A stretch of 64,000 bases of DNA from Aphrophora alni (GCA_963513935.1 OY740765.1:116999362-117063361), one strand, 5' to 3'; counted from the first letter of the stretch, positions 11,166 through 23,684 are shown. Program-made: numbers and translations. The notes: generated by a model from the letters alone, not told the origin.

Positions 11166-11571
11166 TAGACGCTAATGCTAATGTTACTGTTATAATATAT
11201 TCCTTGATGAAATATATTCAAAGACTAAATTTCTAAAACATTGAAATTGATAAAAAACACTCAAATAATTCTTTTAAATGACAATTTTGGTTCTTGTTTG
11301 TGTGAACAATTTACAAACAAATTGCTAAAAGAAACTTTTTATATTTAAAAGAAAGATATCAGACAGCTATAAGAATTGCGACTGTAGTGTCAAAACATTT
11401 AATAACAAAAATATTATTTGTATTATTAAAGACTATGAATAATTTTGAACTTTAGAAATTGCTAGATTTAAGATATTATAGTTTTAAGTATTAGAATATA
11501 TGGTTGTTCTTTCAGGAGAGCATCTTATTAGATTTATATTTTTTCTATTATGTTAAATCATAAATAACTGT

Positions 11572-11657
11572 AGAACAAAAACTCGAACACAAGATCTCAC
11601 AAAAACTACGTTTATTTAATCAGTTGATTTCAATCTTGTGTTCAAGTTTTTGTTCTA
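11572..11657. repeat. Hairpin MITE
   Basis: TAGAACAAAAACTCGAACAC at the left and the inverse GTGTTCAAGTTTTTGTTCTA at the right form an inverted repeat of about 25 bases with one mismatch around a loop of about 40 bases. The same sequence forms the ends of the remnant at 10918-11165. Confidence 0.7.
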
Positions 11658-11956
11658 CATAATATTATCTCACAAGTCAAGCTCAATATTTATTCATAAA
11701 TAACTGTCAATCTGTGTATGTATGTACTTTCAGGAAGAGAAATACTTTAAAAAAAGTATTAAATTTGGGTTTTCCTAAAACTGTGGTTGTTTGTAAATTA
11801 AAAATACATTCTCCTTAATAAAAATCTATGGTTCTGAGGTTTATTTAAAATTAGAAGTGTGTGCTTAAAATCATAGAATGGCGCCCATTTAATCAATTAA
11901 AATTAAAATTCAACAAATAAAAAATTAAATAACCACAATTCGTAAAAAGTTACAGT

Positions 11957-11973
11957 TGGTGCCCAACGTGGGG
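11957..11973 (+). other. Possible LTR-retrotransposon primer-binding site
   Basis: TGGTGCCCAACGTGGGG differs at one position from the primer-binding site used by retroelements primed with tRNA-Lys (TGGCGCCCAACGTGGGG). It follows ...GTTACAG, a plausible LTR end. No matching LTR start, gag or pol was found beside it, so at most a fragment of an LTR element remains. Confidence 0.45.
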
Positions 11974-12392
11974 TGCAGACTGTAATTTTATGTCAATTTG
12001 CATGTTTTAGATAATTTAGTCTTTGAATATATTTCAACAAGGAATATATTATAACAGTAACATTAGCATTAGCGTTTATACCACTGACATTATCACTGAT
12101 TTTAGGTAAACATGCATCACTCTTGTAGACGTATAACCGCTCTGGTATATGAGAAAATCTGATGTTGGTGAGAGACCCAAAAACAGGACTTCTCTCGCCG
12201 GATAAGGATGAACAACTCCGCTCCTAAAACTCAGAGTGGACCTCTCCAGATCTCAAAGTACGGTCATTGGTGGCCAGTCGCAACAATCTATCCCAAAATA
12301 TCTGCGCACAACATTGCACTGAATTTATTAAACGTACTATTTTGGATTTGTTTCCTTAATTCTAATATTTTATAAAACAAAATTTACAATTA

Positions 12393-13272
12393 CAGTAGAC
12401 TCTTGATAGTTCGACATTTTGTGGACTTTAGGGGTGTTGAAGTATCGAAATGTCGAACTATAGGGAGTATATGGAATTTTAAGTAAATAGGATTAGTATA
12501 AACACATGTTGTTTATATAAATCACTCAAATTTATTAAATACCAAAAAGCTAAACAATTGCACCAGTAAAATGTTAACTTATTGCATATTTAATTTGTTA
12601 ACTTACATCATTATAACCATTAAAGATCATTGGGCAAAATATTTTGTGATCTTCGATTGTTTTTCAATTTGATTTCTTTGCCGTGCAGCTTCATCACGTA
12701 GTCTTCTAAGGCAATGAATGTCCATGGCAGATGCTCCCTGCTCCTGTAGGTATTGGAGTGCTCCATCGAAGAACTTCACACCTTCACTATGTGTTAGTTT
12801 TTGTTGTGGGTTGTTGTCCACTTCTTCCTCCGACTCTTCATCTCTCACATCCTTTTGTTTTAAAGCAGCGGCAATTTCTTCATCAGACGTGGGCCCCACT
12901 TCTTCGTCTTCATTCATCCAGTCTTCAACATCGTCATTTGAAGCTCCTTTGCAACCTGGAATCTTCTCCATCAAAGTTACAAGTTCGTTGTTACTGGGCT
13001 CATCTTTGTTTGTGAACTCATTTCCTTCATGGTCCACGAGTTTCCTCCAAGAATGAACTAGAGTCAAAGGATTTAGTTCATCCTATGACTGTGATATCCA
13101 TCCGATAACATCCAACATGTCGATTTGTTTGAGTTTGTCAAGTAAATCGGGTCCCTCATCTAGACCTTGAATTAGGAATGACAAAAGTTTCTTTCTGTAC
13201 AGTTTCTTTAATGTCACTAAAACACCTTCGTCCATGGGCTGGCACAGGGAGGTTACGTTAGGCGGCAGAAAC
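12393..13272 (-). mobile_element. Tigger/pogo element, 5'-truncated
   Basis: The terminus CAGTAGACTCTTGATAGTTC at 12393 follows TA and is the 3' end of the element, which reads on the minus strand. The opposite terminus is missing: the sequence passes from transposase codons directly into the host arm at about 13272. Only the last third of the gene remains. Confidence 0.8.
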
Positions 13273-13274
13273 AT
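12627..13274 (-). pseudogene. Tigger transposase C-terminal fragment
   Basis: The minus frame begins at LPPNVTSLCQPMDEGV, which holds the third catalytic Asp (PMD) of the pogo/Tigger DDD domain. It continues through the alpha-helical, acidic C-terminal region to SKITKYFAQ at 12627. There is one in-frame stop near 13083-13085 (GWISQS stop DELNP). The first two catalytic residues and the CENP-B type helix-turn-helix are lost with the truncation. The open frames on the opposite strand at 12718-13056 are shadows of it. Confidence 0.85.
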
Positions 13275-13746
13275 TATTCATGGTTCTGTAACATTATCGA
13301 AATTTGGAAAAACTTGTCCGTCCAACTATACTCTATTCCGATATGTGATTACAATACTGATATGATACAAGTTCTTTACGTCATATCTAGTTATACCTTG
13401 CATATTGAACAAAGTACTAGCCCAACATGAAACCTAAAAATGTGGAATGTTACATTTTTCTCGAGGACATGACTCATCAAATTCATGACTATCACCAACT
13501 TATTGAACAAAGAAAAACAAAAAAAAAATCACTATTACACTAAAAAGAACCACTACTACTAAATTGAAGAATTTTACATTTGAAGGGAAACAAGCATAAT
13601 TATCAACATAGGATATAGACCAACCGATTCATGCTCATTCTCCTCACAAATTGAAGAGTATTTTGCTAGAAAAACGTACAGGTTGAGTCAAGAAAAGTGC
13701 ATGTTCAGACTTGTTTCCGAGAACACTCGGGCAAGCGTTTGGAGTT

Positions 13747-14128
13747 GTTAGGAATAATTGTTTAAACTATCAAATATGATTTTTATTGTAAGTCCAAAGA
13801 CAATACACTGAAGGCAGCCTGTTATTGTGAAATATATCAGAAACCTAGTTCATTACCCTACCAAGGTATATAAACCAACCATAACCTGAAAGTGTGTTCA
13901 GTCATAATTGAACATTGACAGCCGGAGTCTTTGTTTGTTGGTTGACCAAGAGCATTGGTTGGAACTATCAACGGGATTCATTAACAATCAGCTTTGGGAA
14001 CATTACGGTCAAACACACGGTAGCTGGTACTTACGGAAATAGAGATGAGCAAACTGACAGTGTATTCTTAAATGAAAGTTATTAAAGAAAGTAGACTCAT
14101 TTGAATTTTTGAATATTTCACAATAATA
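13747..14128 (+). repeat. Possible solo LTR
   Basis: The stretch begins TGTTAGGAATAATT and ends near ...GAATATTTCACA. It contains a TATA box (GTATATAAACC, about 13868) and a tail with TATTAAAGAAAGTAGACTC, a layout like that of a BEL- or copia-type LTR. No target-site duplication was found, so this remains a suggestion. Confidence 0.3.
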
Positions 14129-14189
14129 TTCAGCTTGCTCTATCTTGGGACTAATTGATATAGTTTACGATAAAGGCGATTAGATATCT

Positions 14190-14942
14190 ATATAGTTAGG
14201 CCTAAGTTGTCGAGGTTACAAACCTGATCTAACTTATGCCGATTTCCACTTTTACAGGAAAACATTATTTTTATTTTTAAAATTTTAGAATTTAATTTTT
14301 TTTTACCAATTGTTATTCACATTTATACTAGAAAACATTTGTAATTCTTGAAAAAAATGTAAAACAAAATTTTCTATGCTCAATTGGACTTTGAAGTGAA
14401 ATTTAGCCTTAGATTTTTTATTTTATTTATTTATTTTTTTTTTGCCATACTGACTCCAAAATTATTTTTTAAACTTCATTACACTACTAAATTCTATGAA
14501 CCTTTCTAAATATAATGATATATAGAAGTTGTGTTTTCCATAAATATTGCTATTTTTGGTAAATTTTTTAAAATAAATTTAACAAATTCCCTTTATTCGT
14601 AAACCTATTTTTGTTTTTTGAAAAAATAACCTTTTTTTTTCTTTTTTCTAAATATATTCATAAATATTATACAAAACTTTTGTATATCTTGAAAAAAGGT
14701 GGTAAGCTATTGATTTTGGATGAAACAGGTTTTTCTGAAAAATGGTAACATCATTTTTTGACATCTAACATACTTACTCCAAAACCGTTTAAAAAAAAAA
14801 GTGTGTTGCATAGATGAATTCTATGCATCTTTCTGAGAAAAATGATGTCTTATAAGTTAGGTTTTGTATAAAAATAATATTTTTTATTAATTTTTTAAGA
14901 AAAAAAACTTACAAAACCTGTAACATACACCGGTTTGCAGGG
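14190..14942 (+). mobile_element. TTAA-target element, truncated copy
   Basis: It is homologous to the reverse complement of 6315-7100 (shared GCATAGATGAATTCTATGCA and ATACTTACTCCAAAACCGTT blocks). It ends in ...CCGGTTTGCAGGG followed by TTAA at 14943-14946. The left end is not identified. Confidence 0.7.
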
Positions 14943-14964
14943 TTAAATAATTAATTCTTTTCAA

Positions 14965-15418
14965 TGATATGTAATTTTTCTCAATTAACTTCTAAAGTTG
15001 TCAGTTTTTCTCCACCGTAAACCCATATTTCTAAGATTTTTGGGGAAGGTTTCAGTCGTGAAATTAAATTCAAGTTCTATGTGTTCGGTTCCTAAAACTG
15101 TCATTATTGATATTTAACACGGTAGTTTTTTAACATGTGTTTAATATTTATCATGTGAAGTTATCAATTTTTAATTAACCGTCTTTGGGTTTTTCCAGGT
15201 TTTGAAAAAGTTTCATTTTGTCCACATTTGTTGAATTCTGTTATTGCATTTTTTACCGTACTTAATGGTATTCTACATAAGTCAGCAACGCTGTGTTTAA
15301 TATTATTCTTTGAGATTTTCTTCCACAATCTTTTTAAAGACATTTACATAATACACATACTTTGACTTCGTAATGATACTCCCTGGTCTAGTCGATTAAT
15401 TGATCTACATTGAGGCAT
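14965..15418 (-). pseudogene. IS630/Tc1-like transposase N-terminal half, frameshifted
   Basis: The minus strand starts at ATG 15418 (MPQCRSINR). After a frame change it reads YVYYVNVFKKIVEEN, then ISKNNIKHSVADLCRIPLST, a helix-turn-helix. Further on is NLRNMGLRWRKTDNFRS, the linker block seen in insect DDE (IS630/Tc1-like) transposases. No catalytic domain was seen. The sequence then meets the TTAA at 14943, so the neighbouring TTAA element may have cut it off. Confidence 0.65.
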
Positions 15419-15419
15419 T

Positions 15420-16549
15420 ATAAACAAACCTAAAATATAACAAAAGACCAAAACTATTTTGACTCTATAATACAAAGATCAGATGCAACTGTTGTGATTT
15501 AGAAGGAGTGAGTCATACGTTTCTCTCCGTTTCTTAACTTCTACCATTAGACTTGCCCCTTGTATACACAAACTCGTCAACTGCACATCTCAATATTGCT
15601 CGAAGTTAAAACTTTGTCCTACTATAAATAAAATAGATCATATCCTTACTCCTTGCAATCTTTGTTTTTGCCAATTCGCTAACGAGACAATTGTCACTTT
15701 TTTACAACAAAACCACTCTATTCACGTTTAGTAGTGTGTCTTCAAACTTCCCTCTATCCTCAATCGATAATTTTACTCTTATACAATATTTTGAACTATT
15801 TGTTACATATTTTTATTTCGTATAAAATATTATACCACAATTCACACTCGGTAGTTTAACATTTTCACAAAATGTGTATTGTTTTGTCTCCACAGTAATG
15901 CATAAGTTTTGTTTTGTTTAAAAATTTTATTTTTTACCAGACTGATTTTCTTTTATATAACCGAACAGATAAATCACCACTCCCAGACTTCAAATGATAT
16001 GTTTGTAATGAAATATAAAAATACTAAGAGTTACAAACCTAACTTAATAGTTCAATCTTATTTTCTTAAGTAAAGCTTTCTACTTAGTGTTTTTATTTTC
16101 CTTAGAATCAGTAATGTTCATGTCCTGCTTATAATTATTATCTCTTCTCACCTCTCCCTGACAATCGCTTCTTTACCTGAGCTATTTGTTTTTTCGATTA
16201 TAACAACTTTTTTTTTTTTATTGCGTCACATGTAACAATAATGTAAGGTTCTATTATTTAATACCCCTCGTGATATGTTTTTTTAGGTTTTATAAAAGGC
16301 CCCGCTGTAACCAATTTGACAATATTAATTAATGACACATAATACTGGATAAACGATGTGAATTATTATTTCTCAAAGAAGTAGGCCTAAATTTACTTAA
16401 CCTTGTAACTGACAGCCTAGTTTTAACCACATTGCAGAGTTTTTATTTATTTCTATTGTATTTGACAATTTTATATTATTTTGCAACACGTCACTTAATA
16501 ATAACAGTCACTATAAGGGGACATAAAATATAAAACAACAATAAATTGT
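15420..16549. other. AT-rich stretch, nothing recognised
   Basis: No open frame, RNA gene or bounded repeat could be supported here. Confidence 0.5.
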
Positions 16550-16684
<135 letters not shown>

Positions 16685-16994
16685 CACAAACATGTAAAAA
16701 GAAAAAATGTAAATTATATTAACAAAATATATATTTGTATTATTTAAAAATAACGTTCATGTGGCATCCAGAAACTCCTCCAAGGTGTAGAAAGCATTAA
16801 AATTCAGCAATCGCTTAAATTTTTTTTAAAATATTGACCTCCATTGTTTCTTAAACTCGTAGTGAGTTTGTTCATGAAACTGACTAACATCCAGTCTCAG
16901 ATGGCGGCTTATTTTAGAAAATGCATAAAACCATATAACCTAACTAAACCTTATGTTGTAGTATACAGTGTTTTTTCTTCAGAAAACTGTAGAA

Positions 16995-18258
16995 CAAGGG
17001 TCGGCAACCTTTTTATTCTAAAGAACCATATACAAGTTTTGCTGTCTTGTAAGGGCCGCACAAGTAATTTTCTATAAAAAGATAGTGTGAAATATTGCAA
17101 GAAAACAAGTTATTTCAATGAAATCAATAGCAACTATTTTATTTTACATATACATTTATTAATTTTTGTACATGAAATGAAATATTTAATTTACTTGAAA
17201 TACATATAATGAAGGTCCAAAATTGTGCGACTAAAACAACTCTATTGCTAAATTTAATGAGAAGTTTGGTGTTCCATCCTCTTCAAAAGCTGGTTCACAT
17301 CCGGCCTGATTTTTGAAGTTGATACTTTAGTGAATTTTTCAAATAAACATTCGTCAATCTACCTTTTGTTTTATTTTTAACAAAGTTCATTTTTGAAAAC
17401 AACTGTTCATAAACGTATGTGCTTCCAAAGAACTCATCATTTTTAGAACGTGCAACCGGATGTTGGAAACATTGTCAATATACTTTGAATAAAATTCCGT
17501 TAGGGTCAGGACTGAGTTGAATTTTTCTTTTTAAGTCGACAATGAAAATTGCTGATTTTTGAACTTTTGTTTTAAATCTGACAATTTATCACTCCGAACT
17601 TTTCTCTGGAAAGCGTTGAATTTTGAAGCATGTTTGGTTTCATAGTGCTGTTTTAAATTGAAATCTTTCATCACAGAAATTAATTCATTGTATACTAAAC
17701 AGACTGGTTTCTGTTAAACTTCAACGAATAAGTAAGCATCAGTCCAACGCTCTTGGAAAATGCGACACTAATAACTCAGTTTACGTTTTTACTAGAGCTA
17801 GTCATGGTTCCGAACATAAACAAATCAAAATGGTGTCCACAGAATGACGGCTTGTGGTTGACTGTCCAGTCAAGATCAAGTCTGCCGAACAAAACGTAGC
17901 TATTCCGAATGCACGTAGATTGCTGAAAAACCCCGAATGCTCAACAGTCAGTAGCAGTATCACACGGCACGGCGGTAAAGTGACTCGGACCAAAGAAAAT
18001 TCAACTGTACTGTAAAATGTTAAAATAAGCACTACAAACATTTAATTTTATATATAATTTTGTTCTTTATTTATTTATGAAGCTGTTACGGTTTGTAATC
18101 AGTATTATATTTACACGTCTTTCAACATTCAGAGTTCTTTCTATACTTTGTGTATATTTATTTTGACCATATAAACATATTCAAAATGGTTTTGGGAATT
18201 TAACATTTGAGCCACGGGCTAAAAAAAAATTGTTGGGGTCTCTTGTTGCCGATATCTG
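16995..18258 (-). mobile_element. hAT (Charlie-like) transposon, internally deleted
   Basis: The ends CAAGGGTCGGCAAC and, reverse complemented, CAGATATCGGCAAC are hAT-type terminal repeats. They are flanked by CTGTAGAA (16987-16994) and CTGTAGAG (18259-18266), an 8-bp target duplication with one change. The element is 1264 bp and keeps pieces of the transposase on the minus strand. Confidence 0.9.
17215..17757 (-). pseudogene. hAT transposase (GTF2IRD2/ZBED5-like) remnant
   Basis: The minus strand reads QERWTDAYLFVEV, stop, QKPVCLVYNELISVMKDFNL, HYETKHASKFNAF. This is the BED-type zinc-finger region of the Charlie-like hAT clade that also gave rise to GTF2IRD2. The second zinc cysteine appears changed (CLVC to CLVY). 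The sequence then jumps to a C-terminal dimerisation-like stretch (TKGRLTNVYLKNSLKY), so the catalytic middle is deleted. It is inactive. Confidence 0.75.
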
Positions 18259-18599
18259 CTGTAGAGTATAAATATGCTATGAGGAAAAAAGTATTACATT
18301 TCAATATTATCAAAATATGTCAAAATTTAGTGCAGAACAAGAAAATATATACAACTTGAAGGTGTTCTTTAGAATATTTGTATAGAATTGATTTAAAAAA
18401 CTGAAAAATTCTTGAAATTATTTTAGTCTTGCATAAATTTATCATTAATAATATACTAATAATATTACACAACAAAAATAAGGATACTACTTTTGCAGGC
18501 AGTAGTCGACGTACGATCAGGCTCAGAAACATAACTGTCAAACAACATATGACTTTGTTCTCATGTAGCCTTCAGAGGCTCGCATAGAGATTACAGTGC

Positions 18600-18805
18600 A
18601 TGCGAGGGACTCTTCTGGATTATGTATTTTTTTTCATCTAGTCTTTAGTTACATTCCTCTTTTTCATCTTTCCTCTCAGCTCTCTCCTGACCAATTATGG
18701 TTCTCTTCCATCCCTGACATTATTAGAGTATTCGAGGACATTTATGTTCTTTTAATAATGAAATTATGACCGATAGATTTTTGCCTTTAAACAACAAGAA
18801 AAAGT
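18600..18805 (+). repeat. SINE-like dispersed repeat, copy 2
   Basis: It shares TCATCTAGTCTTTAGTTA, CTCTCTCCTGACCAA, TTATTAGAGTATTCGAGG and a CTTTAAACAACAAGAAAAAG tail with the other copies. Confidence 0.75.
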
Positions 18806-19234
18806 TTACTGATTTAAATCCTTTATCGAGTCAATATCTACCATTCTGGCATATAGAATATAATCTTTGAAATTTTGTCTTATCGATCAGTATCAGAAAT
18901 GACAAAAAATAACCAAAGTTTACACTATATAACAATAGAAATATCTGTGAAGTTTTGATCATTTAAAATAGATTATTGCTAGTTCCAGAGTTAAAAATAA
19001 AAAGCACCATAGAATTTTGTATCTAACTTGAGAACATTACTATTTAGAACTGTTCAGATATGCTCATAACAATTTTAAACTTACATATTCAGATTATATG
19101 AAAAACATTAATATGTTATGCACAAACCAAACCAGACCATATAACTCATGTAGTGACAGATTCAAGAAAGCGGGCTCTTACAAATAAAAAGCCTATAATG
19201 TTGTCAAAAATCTATGAACAAATAAATCTAAACA

Positions 19235-19304
19235 AGTATAGGGTGATCAATCCTGAGGGAACCTAGCTATATATACACCTTTTTTCATATAGTCTTGGGT
19301 TAGA

Positions 19305-19348
<44 letters not shown>

Positions 19349-19530
19349 ATTTTTCCTATCGGGTCTCTCTTGTTCTTTTGTATCGGGTCTATTGGGTCTT
19401 GTTCTTTTCCGACCCTGACTTTATTAGAGTATTTGAGGGCTAGGATGTCTCTATTTTATGTTCCTCCATTTTTTTAATTATAAGACGATGATGACCAAGA
19501 GATTTTTTACTTTTAATAACAAGGGGGAAA
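19235..19530 (+). repeat. SINE-like dispersed repeat, copy 3, expanded by (TC)n
   Basis: This copy begins at CAATCCTGAGGGAACCTAGC and ends in TTTTAATAACAAGGGGGAAA. The internal CTCTCT motif has grown into a microsatellite of about 22 TC units (19301-19344). The GGGTCT segment is partly duplicated. Confidence 0.8.
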
Positions 19531-19751
19531 ATATAATAAAACTAAACATCTATATGGCCTTGGAATTTCAGCTAACCTATGGTACCAGTAACGAAAACAA
19601 AAAATTAATATCTAGAGGCCATTACAGCGCTTAGTAAAAAACCTCAACGAAAAATGACACGCTGTGCTCTGTGGTACTATCACTGCTAGGATTAATAACT
19701 ATCAATTACAAAAAATAGGAAATTTAATCATCTCATCTTTTACAAAATTAT

Positions 19752-19754
<3 letters not shown>

Positions 19755-19809
<55 letters not shown>
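19755..19809. repeat. (TA)n microsatellite
   Basis: About 27 TA units. Confidence 0.98.
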
Positions 19810-19812
<3 letters not shown>

Positions 19813-19859
19813 GTCACATTTTAATGAGATATTGAAATTTAATGTGTTTTCAGGAAGAT

Positions 19860-21641
19860 GCTGAACTCTGGTTTTACAGTATTTTATTTTCTTTTGTAGG
19901 CGCCAACGCTTATCTATTGAATTATGGGAGTTAAAATTATTATTTCACATTATTCTCACTTACTGCTTATAAGTAGGTAGAGCAGTTTTTTTTGTTTTTA
20001 TATATTTATCTAAATTTTTTTTTTATTGTACGATTTTAAACTAATATTTAGGTAACTGTAATTAATTTAGTAAATGAAAGGTAATTAATTAGTCAAAAAC
20101 ATTATTTTCTCTAAAATTTTGTATAACATTTTTTATTTTTATATTATTATTATCTATTTTGTTTTTTCTAGGACTGATAGTAATTACTTTGAGTAAAATT
20201 TTATGTCATTATTGACCTCGTCTTCGTAATTTTCTTACTTGATTTTGTTTTGGAACAACTACATTTTTAAAAACAGTTTTTTTTATCATGAATGTTGAGT
20301 AAAATGAAACTTAGATTATACATCAGGGGTCATTAACAAGACTTTGATGGATACACGAATAGACAGAAAACATAATATGTACTTATTTAACCAGATGATG
20401 CTACAAAAACACTGCAGGGCCTAGATAAACCATGTTTTTTCACTCTAGATATTTTATTATAGTTTGTTATATACATCAGAGTAATATTATATTTCAAGAA
20501 AGTAAATTAAACAGATATATTAATATTTATTTGGGTGTTAATTGAATGTAATTAACATTAATTTACTGTTAATATATTACCTACATATTTATAAATTGTA
20601 TTTTTGTATACAATTTGATAATATTATATCAGTACTTATTTTTATCTGTAATTCACAATTTCTCTAAAAAATGTGAAATGTTACAAAACCAATTTAACAC
20701 AACTTAAATGCAGTTCGGTTTTAAGTATTTTGCTATTTTCTATATTTACGCCTACATTTTATCTAAATAGTATTCTATGTTGGATTCATTTGATTGATTT
20801 ATCTATTTGAAAGGCTCCTCCAAAACCCATGATCACAAACTAGATATCAATGATAACTAACATAATCAAACACAGTGGAACAGAAGAAATCAAATATTTT
20901 ACATAGTATAATAAAGAAGAAAGAAATATTTTAAAATTTAAGGTTCCTTCCCATATTTTTTTTATTATGGCTGATAATAGAGAAAGAAACACATTAATAA
21001 GCAATGTATTATTTTACATCCTGTCATATCCAAACAAATTTTGTAACAAATCAATATAAACATGTTGCTAAAACCAAATATCGTTAAAAGTGATGTGATT
21101 GTAAGCATCTTTTTAAGTACAGGTCTTATATGGAATTAGACTGGAACCTTCATATTTAGTCACTAAAACTGATATGTCGTAATAAGCGATTTACACTGTA
21201 CAGTGTATATTCAGTAAAAAGTGTCTTGTACATTTATTATGCCATTTTGTAGATGTTGCAAATTAAGATGGAAAATAATAAATAATTATCAATACATAAT
21301 AATATACTATGGAAATGAAAAACAGTATTCATACATGCAGCAAGGAAACAAACACTCTAAATTTAATTTCCAAAGTTAACAATAATTAATTTTAAACAAC
21401 TGTCTATAGTCTATAAGAAAAATGAAACAATTACATTATAGGCATAACTACGAGTGATTTTTGCTGTTTTTCCTTCTCCTCCAGATATAAGCCTGGTGTG
21501 AATTAGAATTAATGCCTTTTGACTGAAAGTCACACTTTTAATGGTAAATCCTTTAGCCATGATCAAATAGCATGCTAATGTATAAAACTTAGTTTGTCAC
21601 ATTTCTTTCAAAATGTTTTAAATTATTTCATTTTATTGCCT
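19860..21641. other. AT-rich stretch, nothing recognised
   Basis: Long A/T runs only. I find no coding family or bounded repeat. Confidence 0.5.
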
Positions 21642-21796
21642 TTAACCTTTCGAGTGCCATGTTATTTTTGCTAGATCGTTTCAAATATTGCCAAGGTCAT
21701 ATGTGTGTGTCATTGCCTTGGGCGCCAGGCTTTACTACATGGCACTACACAATAATGCCACAGGTGTTTTTACCATTTTAACAATACTATACTTAA

Positions 21797-23540
21797 ACAA
21801 TCATATCTTTGCTAATTTTTAAGATAGAGTAATAATTTAGTTCTTGTTTTTTCACAATTAATTGTACTACTATTATGTATATTAGATCTTTCATTTACTT
21901 TGTTATAACAAATACAAAAACAAAATTTTATAGTATTTTTCATCTTCTTTCTAACTGTGTCTTCCAAATTATTCTAACTTTTATAGTTTTGGATCTATAA
22001 AATTAAAACCAAACCAAGAATTTTGTATGCTTTATTCATCTAAAATTTCTTCTTCTTTTTGTCAATTTAACGTTTAGCCTAGTAAAACACTTGCTATTGT
22101 AATAAACAATATACTGTTGAAATCGTTATCTTTGAAGCTTTCATATTCATTCAACAGATTGTACCAAAAGCGAAACTAGAAATTATAAAAAATTCGATGA
22201 CATTGCTCTATTTTCCCGTTGGAGAGAGTCACATGATTATATGAGGAAATATTATTATATATTTTTTCTAAATGTTAATACTCAGCCAAATACTAAAGTT
22301 GACAACATTTCATAGATTTTTTCATCCCCTTTTGGAATACGTATTCGAAATTCTTATATCTGTGATGGTTTTTGAGATATATACATTCTACGAAGTCATG
22401 ACCAAAATTAACAAGACCAGTTTGTAATGTCCTGTCTTTAGTTAATTGTGAAAAATGAAGACATACTGTCATATTTCGATGAGCTGTTTTATTCCATTGA
22501 AAAGACTACATTAATTTCTATATAAATAATACAAAGCAATATGTTATAGACCTATTTTTAAGCAAGCTTATAGAACTGAAATCTGATTGCATTGACAAGT
22601 TGTGCGTCGTCTCAAGTGTCAAATTGCATGCATTCAGTTTGTATTAGACCTGTTTCAAGAGTGGTGAGATTTATTTCTGTTTATGTGAACTTATTTGTTA
22701 TGTAATAGTGATTTGTTTATTATAATTTGTTTATACAAGTTATAATATGTGTGTGTTTGTTTCTAGAGTTTATTTGAGTTAATTTTAAGTTTTTCAGTGA
22801 TTTTGTTTCAAGTTTACCTAGTACAAAGTTCTAGGTTATGTGAAGTTGTACTTACTTCCTTACTTTCTTCGGAAATTTCCACTCTGTCTAATAAAAATTT
22901 TAATAAATTCATTTTCTTTTTACCAAATATTACCCACATCTATATTACAAAATTTTTGTGTCTTGAAAAAAGTTTTTAAAAAATTGTATTGTAAATATAC
23001 GCTTTTATGTAGAATTTGCTTTCATGTAGAATTTTTGCGTAGGTTATGCACGGTTTTTTGATTCCTGACACAATAACTCCAAAATTTTTACATCTAAAAT
23101 TTTAGGAATTACACACATAAAAATCTACATACATGTTTGAGAAAAAATGTAATTAGTAGTTGTGATTTGGATAATGTTACTACTTGTAGTGATTGTTTCA
23201 AAATAGGACTAACTTTTTAGCTGTTTTAGACTTCTTAAGTAAAAAAATTTTTCCTAATATAAATTTTAGAAATTGATTTCTTTTTTTACCAACTTCTATC
23301 CACAACTACATTACAAAACTTTTGTATATCTTGTAAAAAATCAAAAACATTTTTAGTATGGTACATGTACGCTTTTCTTTAGGATTTTCACTTCATTTTT
23401 TTCCTTTACACATATAAATTCTATGCACTTTCCTGAAAAAAATGATGTCTTATATGTTGGGTTTTGAATAAAATTACTATTTTTTATAAAATGATTATAA
23501 AAGGCGAAAAATAGCAATATTTATAGTAGGCGGTTGGAGG
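21797..23540 (+). mobile_element. Inner TTAA element (same family as 26010-26991)
   Basis: It matches the 26 kb element over about 1 kb (landmarks: TTGGATCTATAAAA, AATTCGATGA, GATATATACATTCTACGAAG, ATTCTATGCACTTTCCTGAA). It ends TAGGCGGTTGGAGGG then TTAA, the same terminus as the other copies. Its left terminus does not show the expected CCCTCCAACTGG and may be damaged. No transposase motif is visible; the 60-73 codon frames near 22.8-23.0 kb are unconvincing. Confidence 0.7.
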
Positions 23541-23588
23541 GTTAAGTATAGTATTGTTAAAATGGCAAAAACACCTGTCAAATTGAAA

Positions 23589-23684
23589 TATATTTTAATA
23601 AACGAAAGTAAGAGTTCTTAATACTTACATTGATAATATATTTTAATAAACGAAAGTAAGAGTTCTTAATACTTACATTGATAT
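23589..23684 (+). repeat. 48-bp exact tandem duplication
   Basis: Two consecutive copies of a 48-base unit containing TATTTTAATAAACGAAAGTA and GAGTTCTTAATACTTACATT lie in the right arm of the composite TTAA element, so this duplication is recent. Confidence 0.9.

Larger units (their letters stand above)
8084..11240 (+). repeat. Left arm of a long inverted repeat (foldback), with insertions
   Basis: Blocks at about 8200-8760, 9557-9605 and 11160-11240 reappear as reverse complement at 12005-12390 and 13272-13470, in mirrored order. Between these blocks lie later insertions: a Tigger (8770-9553), a mariner (9606-10917) and an AT-rich MITE (about 10918-11165). Examples of matched blocks are AACGCTAATGCTAATGTTAC against GACGCTAATGCTAATGTTAC, and the CTCATATACCAGAGC region. 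The original element would have arms of roughly 0.8-1 kb around a 0.75 kb spacer. Confidence 0.75.
12005..13470 (-). repeat. Right arm of the long inverted repeat, with a Tigger insertion
   Basis: The reverse complement of this arm matches 8200-8760, 9557-9605 and 11160-11240. An empty-site comparison is possible: 8440-8470 holds the uninterrupted arm, and here the same sequence is broken after ACAATTA by the Tigger end at 12393. The far side of the insertion has lost some 50 bases relative to the left arm. Confidence 0.75.

Noticed and set aside
12718..13056. Serine-rich plus-strand frames of 94 and 112 codons
   Set aside because: Antisense shadows of the acidic C-terminus of the Tigger transposase.
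17802..18041. 79-codon minus frame near the 5' end of the hAT element
   Set aside because: Lies outside the recognisable transposase pieces and has no zinc-finger or catalytic pattern.
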